The notes under the pieces are model-generated. The model had not been told where the DNA came from and made no database searches. It was given only the letters and a program-made list of their open reading frames with translations. This document shows, one piece after another, positions 47,536 through 56,169 of a DNA stretch of 64,000 nt. The position numbers were made by a program, and so were the translations under genes. Source of the stretch: DASSUW01 sp963759375 (lineage in GTDB: Bacteria > Actinomycetota > Thermoleophilia > Solirubrobacterales > Solirubrobacteraceae); the NCBI GenBank assembly GCA_963759375.1, contig CAVWYY010000008.1, positions 372,001 through 436,000 of the forward strand, given 5' to 3'. Each line of letters starts with the position of its first letter. Position 1 is the stretch's first letter.

Positions 47536-48261
47536 TGGTCAAGTACGAGCGCCGCGGCCCAGCGGCGCTCGTGACGATCGACCGGCCGGAGCGGCGGAAC
47601 GCCGTCGACGGTCCGACCGCCGCCGAGCTGCTGCGGGCGTACGAGCGCTTCGCCGCCGACGGCGACGCGCGCGTGCTGGTGCTCACCGGCGCCGGCGACG
47701 AGGCGTTCTGCGCGGGCGCCGACCTCAAGGCGCTCGAGACGCTCGACGCCGACGCGCCCGCCGGCCCGATGGGCTTCTCCCGCCTGACGCCGGCCAAGCC
47801 GGCGATCGCGGCGATCTCGCGGCTGGTGCGTCGCGGGCGGGCTCGAGCTCGCGCTGTGGTGCGACCTGCGGATCGCCGCCGAGGGCTCGCACTTCGGCTG
47901 CCTGGAGCGCCGCTGGGGCGTGCCGCTGATCGACGGCGGCACGCAGCGGCTGCCGCGCGTGGTCGGCCTCGGCCGCGCGCTCGACCTGATCCTCACCGGC
48001 CGCACGGTCGAGGCCGGCGAGGCGCTGGCGATGGGCCTCGTCAACGAGGTCGTCCCGGCCGGCGGCCACGTCGCCCGCGCGCTCGAGCTCGCGGAGGCGA
48101 TCGCCGCCTTCCCGCAGGAGACGATGCTCTCCGACCGCGAGGCCGCGCACGCCGCTCAGGGGCTGGCGATCGAGGACGGACTGGCGCTCGAGGCGCGGCT
48201 CGGCCGCGGCCGGATCGCCACCGCGCTCGAGGGGGCGCGGCGCTTCGGCGAACGGGGATAG
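47535..48261 (+). CDS. Enoyl-CoA hydratase/isomerase family protein, frameshifted
   Basis: A crotonase-fold enzyme of about 241 residues. The first frame has VTIDRPERRNAVDG and DEAFCAGADLKAL (oxyanion hole). Dropping one C at 47820 restores ISGWCVAGGLELALWCDLRIAAEG, the most conserved crotonase block, then WGVPLIDGGTQRLPRVVG, ILTGRTVEAGEALAMGLVNEVV. The exact family spacing shows that one base is inserted, not two lost. The catalytic Glu pair is not unambiguous. It is followed 10 bp later by the acyl-CoA reductase gene, which suggests lipid metabolism. Confidence 0.85.
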
Positions 48262-48270
48262 GGTTCGGCC

Positions 48271-50247
48271 ATGACCTACTTCGTCACCGGCGCGACGGGC
48301 TTCATCGGCCGCCATCTCATCGCGCGGCTGCTCGAGCGCGATGGCGACATCTACGTCCTGGTTCGCGAGGGATCCGCCGACAAGCTCGAGCGGCTGCTCG
48401 ACCAGTGCGAGCGGTCGGAGCGGATCAAGCCGGTGTTCGGCGACATCTCCGAGCCGCAGCTCGGCGTCGACGACGCCGGGCGCGAGCAGCTCGCCGGGGT
48501 CGACCACTTCTTCCACCTCGCCGCGGTCTACGACATCACCGCCGACGAGACGACCAACGCGCTGCTCAACGTCGGCGGCACGCAGAACGCCGTCGACCTG
48601 GCGAACGCGCTCGGCGCCAAGCGCTTCCACCACATGTCCTCGATCGCGGTCGCCGGCAGCTACGACGGCTGGTTCACCGAGGACGACTTCGACGAGGGGC
48701 AGGAGTTCCCCAGCCCGTACCACCGCACGAAGTACGAGTCCGAGAAGCTCGTGCGCGAGCGCATCCAGGTGCCGTGGCGCGTGTACCGGCCGTCGCTGGT
48801 GGTCGGCAACTCGAAGACCGGCGAGATGGACAAGGTCGACGGGCCGTATTACTTCTTCAAGGCGATCCAGAAGCTGCGGCACGCGCTCCCGCAGTGGTTT
48901 CCGCTGATCTCGCTGGAGTTCGGGCGCACCAACCTCGTGCCGGTCGACTACGTCGCCGCCGCCGTCGACCACATCGCCCACGAGGACGGGCTCGACGGCC
49001 AGGCGTTCCACGTCGTCGACCCGAAGCCGCCGCGGTCGGGCGACGTGCTGAACACGTTCGCCAACTCCGCCCACGCCCCGCACGCCGTCATGCGCCTCGA
49101 CAAGCGGATGACCGACATGCTGCCGACGGGCGTCCTGGGGTACGCGATGAAGATCCCGGCGCTGCAGGGGATCAAGCGCAGCTTCCTGACCGATCTCGGG
49201 ATCCCCGAGGAGGCGCTCGCCAACGCCGAGATGCGCACCCGGTTCGACGCGCGCGACACCACGCGGGCGCTCGACGGGTCGGGGATCGAGCTGCCGAAGC
49301 TCGAGACCTACGCCGACAAGCTGTGGGACTACTGGGAGCGCACGCTCGACCCGGACCTCTACAAGGACCGCTCGTTCGAGGGTGCCGTCAACGGCAAGAC
49401 CGTCGTGATCACCGGCGCGTCGAGCGGCATCGGCCGCGCCGCCGCGATCAAGATCGCCGCCGCCGGCGGCATCCCGCTGCTGGTGGCGCGCACCCGCGAG
49501 AAGCTCGAGGAGGCCAAGACGGAGATCGAGGCCTCCGGCGGGACCGCCTACGTCTATCCGTGCGACCTGTCCGACTACGAGGCGATCGAGCGGCTCGTCG
49601 AGCAGCTGCTGAGCGACCACGCCGCGGTCGACATGCTCGTCAACAACGCCGGGCGCTCGATCCGCCGCTCGGTGGCGCTGTCCTACGAGCGCTTCCACGA
49701 CTACGAGCGCACGGTCGGCCTCAACTACCTGAGCCCGGTGAAGCTGATGCTCGGGCTGCTGCCGCACATGACCGAGCGCAACGCCGGGCACATCATCAAC
49801 GTCTCCTCGATCGGGGTGCAGACGAACCCGCCGCGGTTCAGCGCCTACGTCGCGTCCAAGTCGGCACTCGATGCGTTCACGCGCGTGGTGAGCTCCGAGC
49901 TGATCGGCGACGGCGTGACGTTCACGACGATCCACATGCCGCTCGTGCGCACGCCGATGATCGCGCCGACCAAGATCTACGACTCGTTCCCGACGATCTC
50001 ACCGGACGAGGCGGCCGACCTGATCTGCGAGGCGATCCGCGCCAAGCCGAAGCAGATCAACACGCGGCTGGGCACGTTCGGCGAGGTGGCCTACGCGCTG
50101 GCGCCGAAGGCGGTCGACCAGATCCTGCACATGGCCTACAAGGTGTTCCCGGAGTCGGCGGCCGCCAAGGGCCAGAAGGACCCGGCCGAGAAGGCCTCCG
50201 GCGAGGCGACCGCGCTGGCCTATCTCATGCGCGGCGTGCACTGGTAG
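48271..50247 (+). CDS. Bifunctional fatty acyl-CoA reductase (two SDR domains)
   Basis: A 658-residue protein joining two dehydrogenase domains, like mycobacterial AcrA1-type and Marinobacter acyl-CoA reductases of about 650-660 residues. The N-terminal extended SDR (about 1-360) has VTGATGFIGRHLIARLLER and the catalytic YHRTKYESEK. The C-terminal classical SDR (about 375-600) has VVITGASSGIGRAAA, LVNNAGRSIRR, the Ser in INVSSIGVQ and YVASKSALDAF. It is predicted to reduce fatty acyl-CoA to aldehyde and alcohol with NADPH, feeding wax ester or storage lipid. It follows a crotonase gene and precedes palindromic element 2. Confidence 0.88.
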   Translation: MTYFVTGATGFIGRHLIARLLERDGDIYVLVREGSADKLERLLDQCERSERIKPVFGDISEPQLGVDDAGREQLAGVDHFFHLAAVYDITADETTNALLNVGGTQNAVDLANALGAKRFHHMSSIAVAGSYDGWFTEDDFDEGQEFPSPYHRTKYESEKLVRERIQVPWRVYRPSLVVGNSKTGEMDKVDGPYYFFKAIQKLRHALPQWFPLISLEFGRTNLVPVDYVAAAVDHIAHEDGLDGQAFHVVDPKPPRSGDVLNTFANSAHAPHAVMRLDKRMTDMLPTGVLGYAMKIPALQGIKRSFLTDLGIPEEALANAEMRTRFDARDTTRALDGSGIELPKLETYADKLWDYWERTLDPDLYKDRSFEGAVNGKTVVITGASSGIGRAAAIKIAAAGGIPLLVARTREKLEEAKTEIEASGGTAYVYPCDLSDYEAIERLVEQLLSDHAAVDMLVNNAGRSIRRSVALSYERFHDYERTVGLNYLSPVKLMLGLLPHMTERNAGHIINVSSIGVQTNPPRFSAYVASKSALDAFTRVVSSELIGDGVTFTTIHMPLVRTPMIAPTKIYDSFPTISPDEAADLICEAIRAKPKQINTRLGTFGEVAYALAPKAVDQILHMAYKVFPESAAAKGQKDPAEKASGEATALAYLMRGVHW

Positions 50248-50260
50248 CGCCGGCTCGGGC

Positions 50261-50705
50261 GAACGTCAACTGCTGCTGGGTAGGGAGGCGGGGACGCCGG
50301 CGTGGGTTTCGTCGCAATCGTCGACCGCGGCGCGATCCCTGCGACGAAACCCTCCTCTGGCGTGGGTTTCGTCACACGCGCCGCACGCGGATCGATGCGT
50401 GCGACGAAACCCACACGATCGAGGCAGCATTTCGTCGCAACGATCGCCCCGGCGCTGATGCGTGCGACGAAACGCTGGCTATAGGGGACAAACGTCGCAC
50501 GAACGCGCCGCACGGGCGACGAGTGCGACGAACTACTGGCTGTGTGCGAAACGTCGCACGAACCCGCGCCCGCGCGACGAGTGCGACGAAATGCACACCA
50601 GAGGTGCGGAACGTCGCACGGATCGACGCCCGGCGCGACGCGTGCGACGAAATGCACACACCCGCAGGCGCACCCGCTCCCCTACCCAGCAAGCAGTTGA
50701 CGTTC
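50261..50705. repeat. Palindromic element copy 2 (445 bp, six-unit hairpin array)
   Basis: The ends are inverted repeats of about 28 bp (50261-50288; 50679-50705) of the same family as element 1 (GAACGTCAAC...GTTGACGTTC). Inside are six hairpin units starting at 50307, 50367, 50430, 50490, 50550 and 50610. Each is a CGTCGCA-type arm, 23-24 variable bases, then TGCGACGAA. The first three units use TTTCGTCGCA, the last three AACGTCGCA. The core CTATAGGGGAC lies at the centre between units 3 and 4. The element fills the gap between two convergent genes. Open frames on both strands are by-products of the 60-bp period. Confidence 0.88.
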
Positions 50706-50712
50706 GTCAGGA

Positions 50713-51564
50713 TCAGAGCCCGGTCAAAGGATCGATCGCCGCCCCCCGGAGGCGCAGCTCGAAGTGCAGGTGCGGCCCGGTCGAGTGACCCGTCGACCCC
50801 ACACGACCGATCTGCGTCCCGGCGACGACGCACTGCCCGGGACCGACCGAGATCCGCGACAGATGTGCGTACCAGCTCGTCATGCCCGCCCGGTGCTGGA
50901 TGACGACGAGGCGGCCGTAGCCCCCGGCGTCGTAGCCGGCCGACAGGACGCAACCGCGGCCGGCGGCGCCCACGGGGGTGCCGCGCGCGGCCGGGTAGTC
51001 GATCCCAGTGTGCATCGCGTTGCCGCGCGGGCCGAAGCCGTCGCCCGGCGCGATAAGCAGCGGCGCGGCGAACCGGAGCACCGAGCGCGGCGGCGAGCGC
51101 CGGAGCGCGGCGTACGTCGCCGGCCCGGCGAGGCCGTCCGCGCCGAGGCCGGCGAAGGCCTGGAAGCGCTGGAGCGCCGTCTGGCTGCGGGCGCCGAAGT
51201 CGCCGTCGAACAGCCCTGAGGGGAAGCCGTGGGTGGCGAGCAGCCACTGCAGCGCGGCGACGTCCCAGCCGCGCGCGCCCACGCCGATCGTGCGGGTGCC
51301 GAAGCCGTGGCGGCCGCGCCAGCCGAGCGCCCGGCGCGTGCGCGGGCCGGCGATGCCGTCGGCGGGCAGCCCGCGCCGCAGCTGGAACCGCCGCACGCCT
51401 TCGGTGGTGCCCGGCCCGCGGATGCCGTCGACGGTCCCGGCGTACGTGCCCTTCGCCCGCAGGGCGACCTGGAGCGCCGCCGTGCGCGAGCTCCGGGCGT
51501 CAGCGACCGTCGGTATCGCGAGAGCGGCGATCACGACAGCCCACAGGACTGTGCGCCGAGCCAC
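50713..51564 (-). CDS. Secreted M23 peptidase with two peptidoglycan-binding domains
   Basis: A 283-residue exported endopeptidase. After the signal peptide (VLWAVVIAALAIPTVADA) come two PG_binding_1 domains, TAALQVALRAKGTYAGTVDGI to DGIAGPRTRRAL and GARGWDVAALQWLLATHGF to DGLAGPATYAAL. The LytM domain carries zinc and catalytic motifs: NAMHTGIDYPA, YAHLSRISV and GPHLHFELRL. It is predicted to cut peptide cross-links in peptidoglycan. The stop is 8 bp from palindromic element 2. Confidence 0.93.
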   Translation of the reverse strand: MARRTVLWAVVIAALAIPTVADARSSRTAALQVALRAKGTYAGTVDGIRGPGTTEGVRRFQLRRGLPADGIAGPRTRRALGWRGRHGFGTRTIGVGARGWDVAALQWLLATHGFPSGLFDGDFGARSQTALQRFQAFAGLGADGLAGPATYAALRRSPPRSVLRFAAPLLIAPGDGFGPRGNAMHTGIDYPAARGTPVGAAGRGCVLSAGYDAGGYGRLVVIQHRAGMTSWYAHLSRISVGPGQCVVAGTQIGRVGSTGHSTGPHLHFELRLRGAAIDPLTGL

Positions 51565-51620
51565 GCCGCAACCGTAGAAAACCCGCCCACTGCGGGCATT
51601 TCTGGGCGGGATCTTTCAGG

Positions 51621-51779
51621 TCAGTGACCGGCGGCGCGACGGCGGCGGTAGTAGGCGGTCGCCTTCACGCGGCCGCCGCAGACCTCGCGCGGGCACGCCT
51701 TCCGATCGCGAGCGAGCCCGGGTGCCGGCGCGCGGTCGCCGGGATGCACCAGGCCGGAGAGGAGCGCTTCGCGTTCCAC
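51621..51779 (-). CDS. Possible 52-residue Cys-pair peptide
   Basis: The 278-bp gap between the M23 gene and the anti-sigma-like gene holds one small leftward frame from GTG 51779. It encodes a basic peptide with a two-Cys motif (KACPREVCGGRVKATAYYRRRR). Cys pairs of this form can bind metal. There is no clear ribosome-binding site and no recognised family. It may be non-coding. Confidence 0.25.
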   Translation of the reverse strand: MEREALLSGLVHPGDRAPAPGLARDRKACPREVCGGRVKATAYYRRRRAAGH

Positions 51780-51842
51780 GCCATCGAGCCTATCCGCATG
51801 GAATAGGGCGTGGACGGGCGGCGTCTAGCCACACAAGGGGAT

Positions 51843-52529
51843 ATGACCGAGCCGGACACACATCTGCCGCCCGAGGACGAGGCGGAGCTGGTCGCGCTTG
51901 CCGACGGGAACCTCGACCCGGTGCGCACGATGGAGGTGGAGGCCCGCGTGGCCGCCGACTCCGTGCTCGCCGAGGCGCTCGCCGAGCAGCGTGCCGCGCT
52001 CGCCCTGCTGGCCACAGCCGACACCGTCGCGATGCCGCCCGCCCTGCGGCTGCGCGTGGCCGAGATCGAGGCGCGCGGCGGGCGCGTGCGACGCCGGCTG
52101 CGGATCTGGATCCCGGCATTCGGCGCGGCGCTGGCCGCCGCCACCGCCGCGGCCGTCCTCATGCTCACCAGCGGCGGCCCCGGCGTCGACGACGTGATCA
52201 ACGCTGCGCTGCGTCCGGCCACCGCCGAGGCGGCCCCGCGCGAGCAGATCGACGGGCTGACGTTCCCGAACTACGAGGACTGGCGCGCGACCGGCGCGCG
52301 GAGCGACGTGATCGGCGGCCGCCAGACGCGGACCGTGTTCTACGAGCGCGACGGCAGGCGCATCGCCTACACGATCGTCGCCGGCCCGGCGCTCGACGGC
52401 GGCGAGAAGCGGCGGCTGCTGACGATCGACGGGCGGCCGGCCGTGCAGTGGACCAAGGCCGGGCACACATGCCTCATCTCCGGCGACGTGGACGCCGCCA
52501 CGCTGATCAACCTGGTCGAGTGGACCTGA
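51843..52529 (+). CDS. Anti-sigma-factor-like single-pass membrane protein
   Basis: A 228-residue protein. The N-terminal 60 residues are acidic and helical (LPPEDEAELVALADGNLDPVR, LAEALAEQRAALALLATAD), like the cytoplasmic part of RskA/zf-HC2-type anti-sigma factors but without Cys or His ligands. One membrane helix follows (IPAFGAALAAATAAAVLML) and an external domain (DGLTFPNYEDWRATGARSD, HTCLISGDVDAATLINL). No sigma-factor gene is adjacent, which weakens the assignment. The ATG at 51843 follows AAGGGG. Confidence 0.6.
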   Translation: MTEPDTHLPPEDEAELVALADGNLDPVRTMEVEARVAADSVLAEALAEQRAALALLATADTVAMPPALRLRVAEIEARGGRVRRRLRIWIPAFGAALAAATAAAVLMLTSGGPGVDDVINAALRPATAEAAPREQIDGLTFPNYEDWRATGARSDVIGGRQTRTVFYERDGRRIAYTIVAGPALDGGEKRRLLTIDGRPAVQWTKAGHTCLISGDVDAATLINLVEWT

Positions 52530-53043
52530 GCGGCTTCTCGTAGACGAGCATGTCGCACGGCGTGGCGAGCAGCGGCGCGAGGTGCGGATGCTGGTCGTCG
52601 ATGCGGCCCGTGTGGATCACCCGGTAGCCGCGCCGCCCGTACCACCCCTTCAGGAACTCCTTGCTCGGGTGCTCCCACTCGCGCGGCACGAGCAGCTCGA
52701 GCCGCATCGCCCGCATGCCGCGCGCGCGGGTGTGGTCCTCGGCGAAGTCGAGCAGCGCACGGCCGACGCCCGTGCTCCGATGGTCCGGGGCGGCGACGAG
52801 CATGCCGAACTCGCTCGCGTCCTCGGCGACGTCGTGGATGCGCACGCTCCCGGCGATCTCGCCCTCGCACTCGGCCACCACGATCTCCCCCGCCGCGATC
52901 AGCTCGGCCATCTCGGGCGGCGTCGTCCGCCTGGCGCCGTCGCGCCAGAGCCCCTCCTCCGACGTCTCGTACACGGTGTTGACGAGCGAGGTCAGGCGGT
53001 CGGCGAGACGAGCGTCTACCGCCTCCAGCAGATGCGTGTCCAT
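52507..53043 (-). CDS. GNAT-family N-acetyltransferase
   Basis: A 178-residue acetyltransferase. It has IVVAECEGEIAGSVRIHD, the acetyl-CoA loop APDHRSTGVGRALLDFAEDHTR and the C-terminal block MRLELLVP...EFLKGWYGRRGYRV. The substrate is unknown. The 3' end overlaps the convergent anti-sigma-like gene by 23 bp. It is divergent from a LysR gene, which often means the LysR protein controls it. Confidence 0.85.
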   Translation of the reverse strand: MDTHLLEAVDARLADRLTSLVNTVYETSEEGLWRDGARRTTPPEMAELIAAGEIVVAECEGEIAGSVRIHDVAEDASEFGMLVAAPDHRSTGVGRALLDFAEDHTRARGMRAMRLELLVPREWEHPSKEFLKGWYGRRGYRVIHTGRIDDQHPHLAPLLATPCDMLVYEKPLRSTRPG

Positions 53044-53122
53044 GAGTCCAGGATCCCCGCTTCGATCGACCGGCTCAATACATAGTTCTCATGGAACCCA
53101 TCACGTCCTACGATGGATCGGG

Positions 53123-54037
53123 ATGGAGCTCCGGCAGCTGCGAGCGGTGGATGCGGTGGCGCGGCACCGGCACTTCACGCGCGCCGCGGACGAGCTCCAC
53201 ATCGCGCAGTCGGCGCTCTCGCACCAGGTCCGCCGCCTCGAGCAGGAGCTCGGCACGCCGCTGTTCGAGCGCACGAGCCGCCGCGTGACGCCGACCGAGG
53301 CGGGACTGGCGATCGCCGCCCGTGCCCGCCGCGTGCTCGCCGAGGTGGACGGCGCGCGGGCCGAGGTCGACGAGCTTCGCGGGGTCGTTCGCGGGCGCGT
53401 CTGGATCGGGGCGCTGCTGCCCGCCGGCGAGGTCGACGTGCCCGGGCTGCTCGCGCGCTTCAGCCAGGCCCACCCGGGCGTCGAGGTCGCGCTCCGGGAG
53501 GGCATCGCCGCCGACATGCTGCGCGCACTCGCCGCCGACGAGCTCGACGCCGCGTTCTGCCTGCTCCCCGACCCGATCCCCGAAGGGCTCGCCGTCGAGC
53601 GGCTGAGTCACGACGAGGTCGTGGCAGCGTTCGCCCCCGGACGCGCTCCGGCGACGGCGTCCGTTACGGTCGCCGACCTCGCCGGGCGGCCGATCGTGGC
53701 GACGCGCCGCGGCTCGGCGATCACGTCCGTGCTCGAGCAGCGCTTCGCGGCCGCCGGCGAGCCGCTCCGCCTCGCGCTGGAGAGCGGCGACCCGTTCCTG
53801 CTGCGCGCCCTCGCCGCACGCGGCTTCGCCACCGCGATCCTCCCGCGGTCGCTCACCGCGCTGGAGGGACCGCCGATCGAGGTGCGCAGCCTGCGGCCCG
53901 CCGTCGAGCTGCCCGTGGCGCTCGTCTGGCGGCGCGACCGCACGGCACCGCCCGCCGCACGCGCGTTCGTCGAGTTCGTCCGCGCCGCTACGCGACCCGC
54001 AGGCGCCGGCGCGGCACCCCGCCGCGCAGCTCCCTGA
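53123..54037 (+). CDS. LysR-family transcriptional regulator
   Basis: A 304-residue LysR regulator. The winged HTH is typical (MELRQLRAVDAVARHRHFTRA, SALSHQVRRLEQELGTPLFER, RRVTPTEAGLAI). The effector domain (about 90-290) includes VWIGALLPAGEVDVPGLLARF and LAARGFATAILPRSL. I chose ATG 53123 because the HTH begins there. The divergent GNAT gene across 79 bp is the likely target. The 3' end overlaps the convergent helicase by 50 bp. Confidence 0.9.
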   Translation: MELRQLRAVDAVARHRHFTRAADELHIAQSALSHQVRRLEQELGTPLFERTSRRVTPTEAGLAIAARARRVLAEVDGARAEVDELRGVVRGRVWIGALLPAGEVDVPGLLARFSQAHPGVEVALREGIAADMLRALAADELDAAFCLLPDPIPEGLAVERLSHDEVVAAFAPGRAPATASVTVADLAGRPIVATRRGSAITSVLEQRFAAAGEPLRLALESGDPFLLRALAARGFATAILPRSLTALEGPPIEVRSLRPAVELPVALVWRRDRTAPPAARAFVEFVRAATRPAGAGAAPRRAAP

Positions 54038-56144
54038 CCACGGCCTGGACCAGCGCCTCCGACTCGTCGCGCCGGCCGTCGGTGACCGCGCCGATGATCC
54101 CGCGTTTGCGCGCGATCAGCTCGATCATCGTCTCGTCGATCGTCTCGGCGGCCAGCAGGTACCAGGCGGTCACGGCGTCGTGCTGGCCGATGCGGTGGCA
54201 GCGGTCCTCGGCCTGGTCGTGCATCGCGGGGGTCCACTCGAGGTCGAGGAACGCCACGTTGGATGCTCGGGTGAGCGTGATGCCCTGGCCGCCGATCCGC
54301 GTCGAGGCGATCATCAGCTGCGGGCCGTCCGGCTCCTGGAACGCCCGCACGGCCGCCTCGCGCCGCTCGACGCTGTCCGATCCGACGAGGTGCAGCGCCT
54401 CCGGGAACCGCTGCAGCGCGAGCTCCTGCACCTCGCGGTTGCCGCAGAACACGACCAGCGGCTCGTCGGAGGCCAGGAAGTCGTCGATCCACGCCAGCGC
54501 GCCGCCCGACTTGCCCCGGGCGGCGAGGCGCTTGAGGATGTTGAGCTGGGCGAGCCGCTCGGCGCGCAGCGCCGCGGCGACCCTCGCCTCGAGCTCGCCG
54601 AGGTCGAGCGGCTGCTCGCGCAGCCAGGCGATCACGTCCTTCTCGGCCTGCCGGTACTCGCGCTCGTTCTCGAGCGCCACCGGCACGACGACCTGGCGCT
54701 TGGCCGGCAACTGCGGCAGCACGTCGGCCTTCAGGCGGCGGACGAAGCAGCGCCGGCGCAGGTGCCAGTGGATGCGCTCCTCGGCCCCGATGCCCTGGAA
54801 GCGGCGGGCGAAGCGGGCGCCGCTGCCGAAGTCCTCGAGCCGGCCGATCACGCGCAGCTGGGCGATCAGCTCCTCGGCGTGGTTCATGACCGGTGTGCCG
54901 GTCAGCGCCAGCCGCAGCGCGTCCTGCCGCAGCGACTCGGCGAGCCGGCGCACGGCCTGCGTGCGCTTCGCGCGCGGGTTCTTGACGTAGTGCGACTCGT
55001 CGAGCACCAGCGCGGCCGGGCGACGGGCCGCCAGCCGGACGCGGTGCGCGTGCACGACCTCGTAGTTGATGATCGTGATGTCGGCCGACTCGGCGATCAC
55101 GCTGGTGCCGGACACGACCGTCACCGAGCGGTGCGGGAGCCAGTGCTCGATCTCCCGCCGCCAGTTGAGCTTGAGCGAGGCCGGGCAGATGACGATCGCC
55201 GGATAGGCGTCGTCGGCCTCGAGGGTGGCGAGCGCCTGCACGGTCTTGCCGAGGCCCTGCTCGTCGGCCAGGAAGCAGCGGCGCGCCTCGAGCGCGTAGG
55301 CCACGCCGGCGCGCTGGAACGGGCGCAGCTCGCCGCCGAGCCGATCCTCGATCTCCAAGTGCGGCGCGTCGTGCGAGCGCGAGCGGCGCACGCCGTCGAT
55401 CGCCTCGTCGTGCTCGCGGCGCAGGCGGTCGAGCACCTCGCGAGCGTTGTGGCCGACCTCGACGCGGTAGGTGCGCAGGTAGTGCTCGAGCGGCTCGAGC
55501 AGGTACGGGTCGACCGGCAGCGAGCGGCCGTGCGCCTCGCAGGCCGGTAGCGCCAGGAAGGCCGGGATCGTCTCCGGGTCCCAGTTGACGTCGAGCGTGA
55601 AGCGCGGCTCACCGACGCTCTCCACCAGCGCCAGCGTCGCCGGCGCCGGCTCCTGGGAGACCTGCAGGCGCGTGGCGCACCGCAGCGCGCGCGGATCGAG
55701 CCGCGCGCCGGGCATCTCGAGCAGCTCGTCGGCGACCTCCTGGGAGAACGGCAGCCACCGGCGCCCGCCCGCGTCGACGGCGACCGCGGCCAGGCTGTCG
55801 GGCAGCTCACCGGAGATCTTGTCGCACGCGAAGTGCCCCGCCCCGTGCAGCTTGCCGGCTGTCACACGGCCGACCCAGCCGCGCACCGCCTTGGCCAGCC
55901 AGGCCTCGACCTCGGGGGAGACGGACAGCGATTCGTGCTTCTCCAGCACGCCTTTCACGTACGGCGCGGTGGCGTCGGCGCGCGGCGCCCACCACTCCTT
56001 GGCCTGCCAGTCGAACCGCCGGCCGGGGATCGAGCGCACGGCGTCGACGATGTCGGCGCGGTACGGGAACGCGAAGACCACGGACTCCTGGCCGTGCTGG
56101 TTGAGCCGAAGCTCGACGTTGTGGACGGGGTCCGCGACGCGCAT
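53988..56144 (-). CDS. SNF2-family helicase with HARP-like N-terminus
   Basis: A 718-residue DNA translocase. The N-terminal FAFPYRADIVDAVRSIPGRRFDWQAKEWWAP (key residues FPYR, PGRRFD, KEWW) resembles the HARP module of SMARCAL1 annealing helicases. Motor motifs: motif I FLADEQGLGKTVQAL, II ALVLDESHYVKN, III LALTGTPVMN, V ASTRIGGQGITLTRAS and VI QAEDRCHRIGQHDAV. It may remodel stalled forks or R-loops. The frame stays open for the whole length, and the gene stands 26 bp from ppk on the same strand. Confidence 0.88.
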   Translation of the reverse strand: MRVADPVHNVELRLNQHGQESVVFAFPYRADIVDAVRSIPGRRFDWQAKEWWAPRADATAPYVKGVLEKHESLSVSPEVEAWLAKAVRGWVGRVTAGKLHGAGHFACDKISGELPDSLAAVAVDAGGRRWLPFSQEVADELLEMPGARLDPRALRCATRLQVSQEPAPATLALVESVGEPRFTLDVNWDPETIPAFLALPACEAHGRSLPVDPYLLEPLEHYLRTYRVEVGHNAREVLDRLRREHDEAIDGVRRSRSHDAPHLEIEDRLGGELRPFQRAGVAYALEARRCFLADEQGLGKTVQALATLEADDAYPAIVICPASLKLNWRREIEHWLPHRSVTVVSGTSVIAESADITIINYEVVHAHRVRLAARRPAALVLDESHYVKNPRAKRTQAVRRLAESLRQDALRLALTGTPVMNHAEELIAQLRVIGRLEDFGSGARFARRFQGIGAEERIHWHLRRRCFVRRLKADVLPQLPAKRQVVVPVALENEREYRQAEKDVIAWLREQPLDLGELEARVAAALRAERLAQLNILKRLAARGKSGGALAWIDDFLASDEPLVVFCGNREVQELALQRFPEALHLVGSDSVERREAAVRAFQEPDGPQLMIASTRIGGQGITLTRASNVAFLDLEWTPAMHDQAEDRCHRIGQHDAVTAWYLLAAETIDETMIELIARKRGIIGAVTDGRRDESEALVQAVVRELRGGVPRRRLRVA

Positions 56145-56169
56145 GCGAACCCTCCACGGTAGCCGGGTT

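Noticed and set aside
50220..50657. Peptide-coding open frames inside elements 2 and 3, on both strands, with a 20-residue period
   Set aside because: All frames arise from a 60-bp period lacking stops. There is no consistent start or ribosome-binding site, and conservation follows the palindromic arms, not codons.
50261..50705. CRISPR array in the repeat element
   Set aside because: The repeats are inverted arms about 10 bp long, not 24-37-bp direct repeats. The period is fixed at 60/63, the block has inverted ends and no cas gene is nearby.
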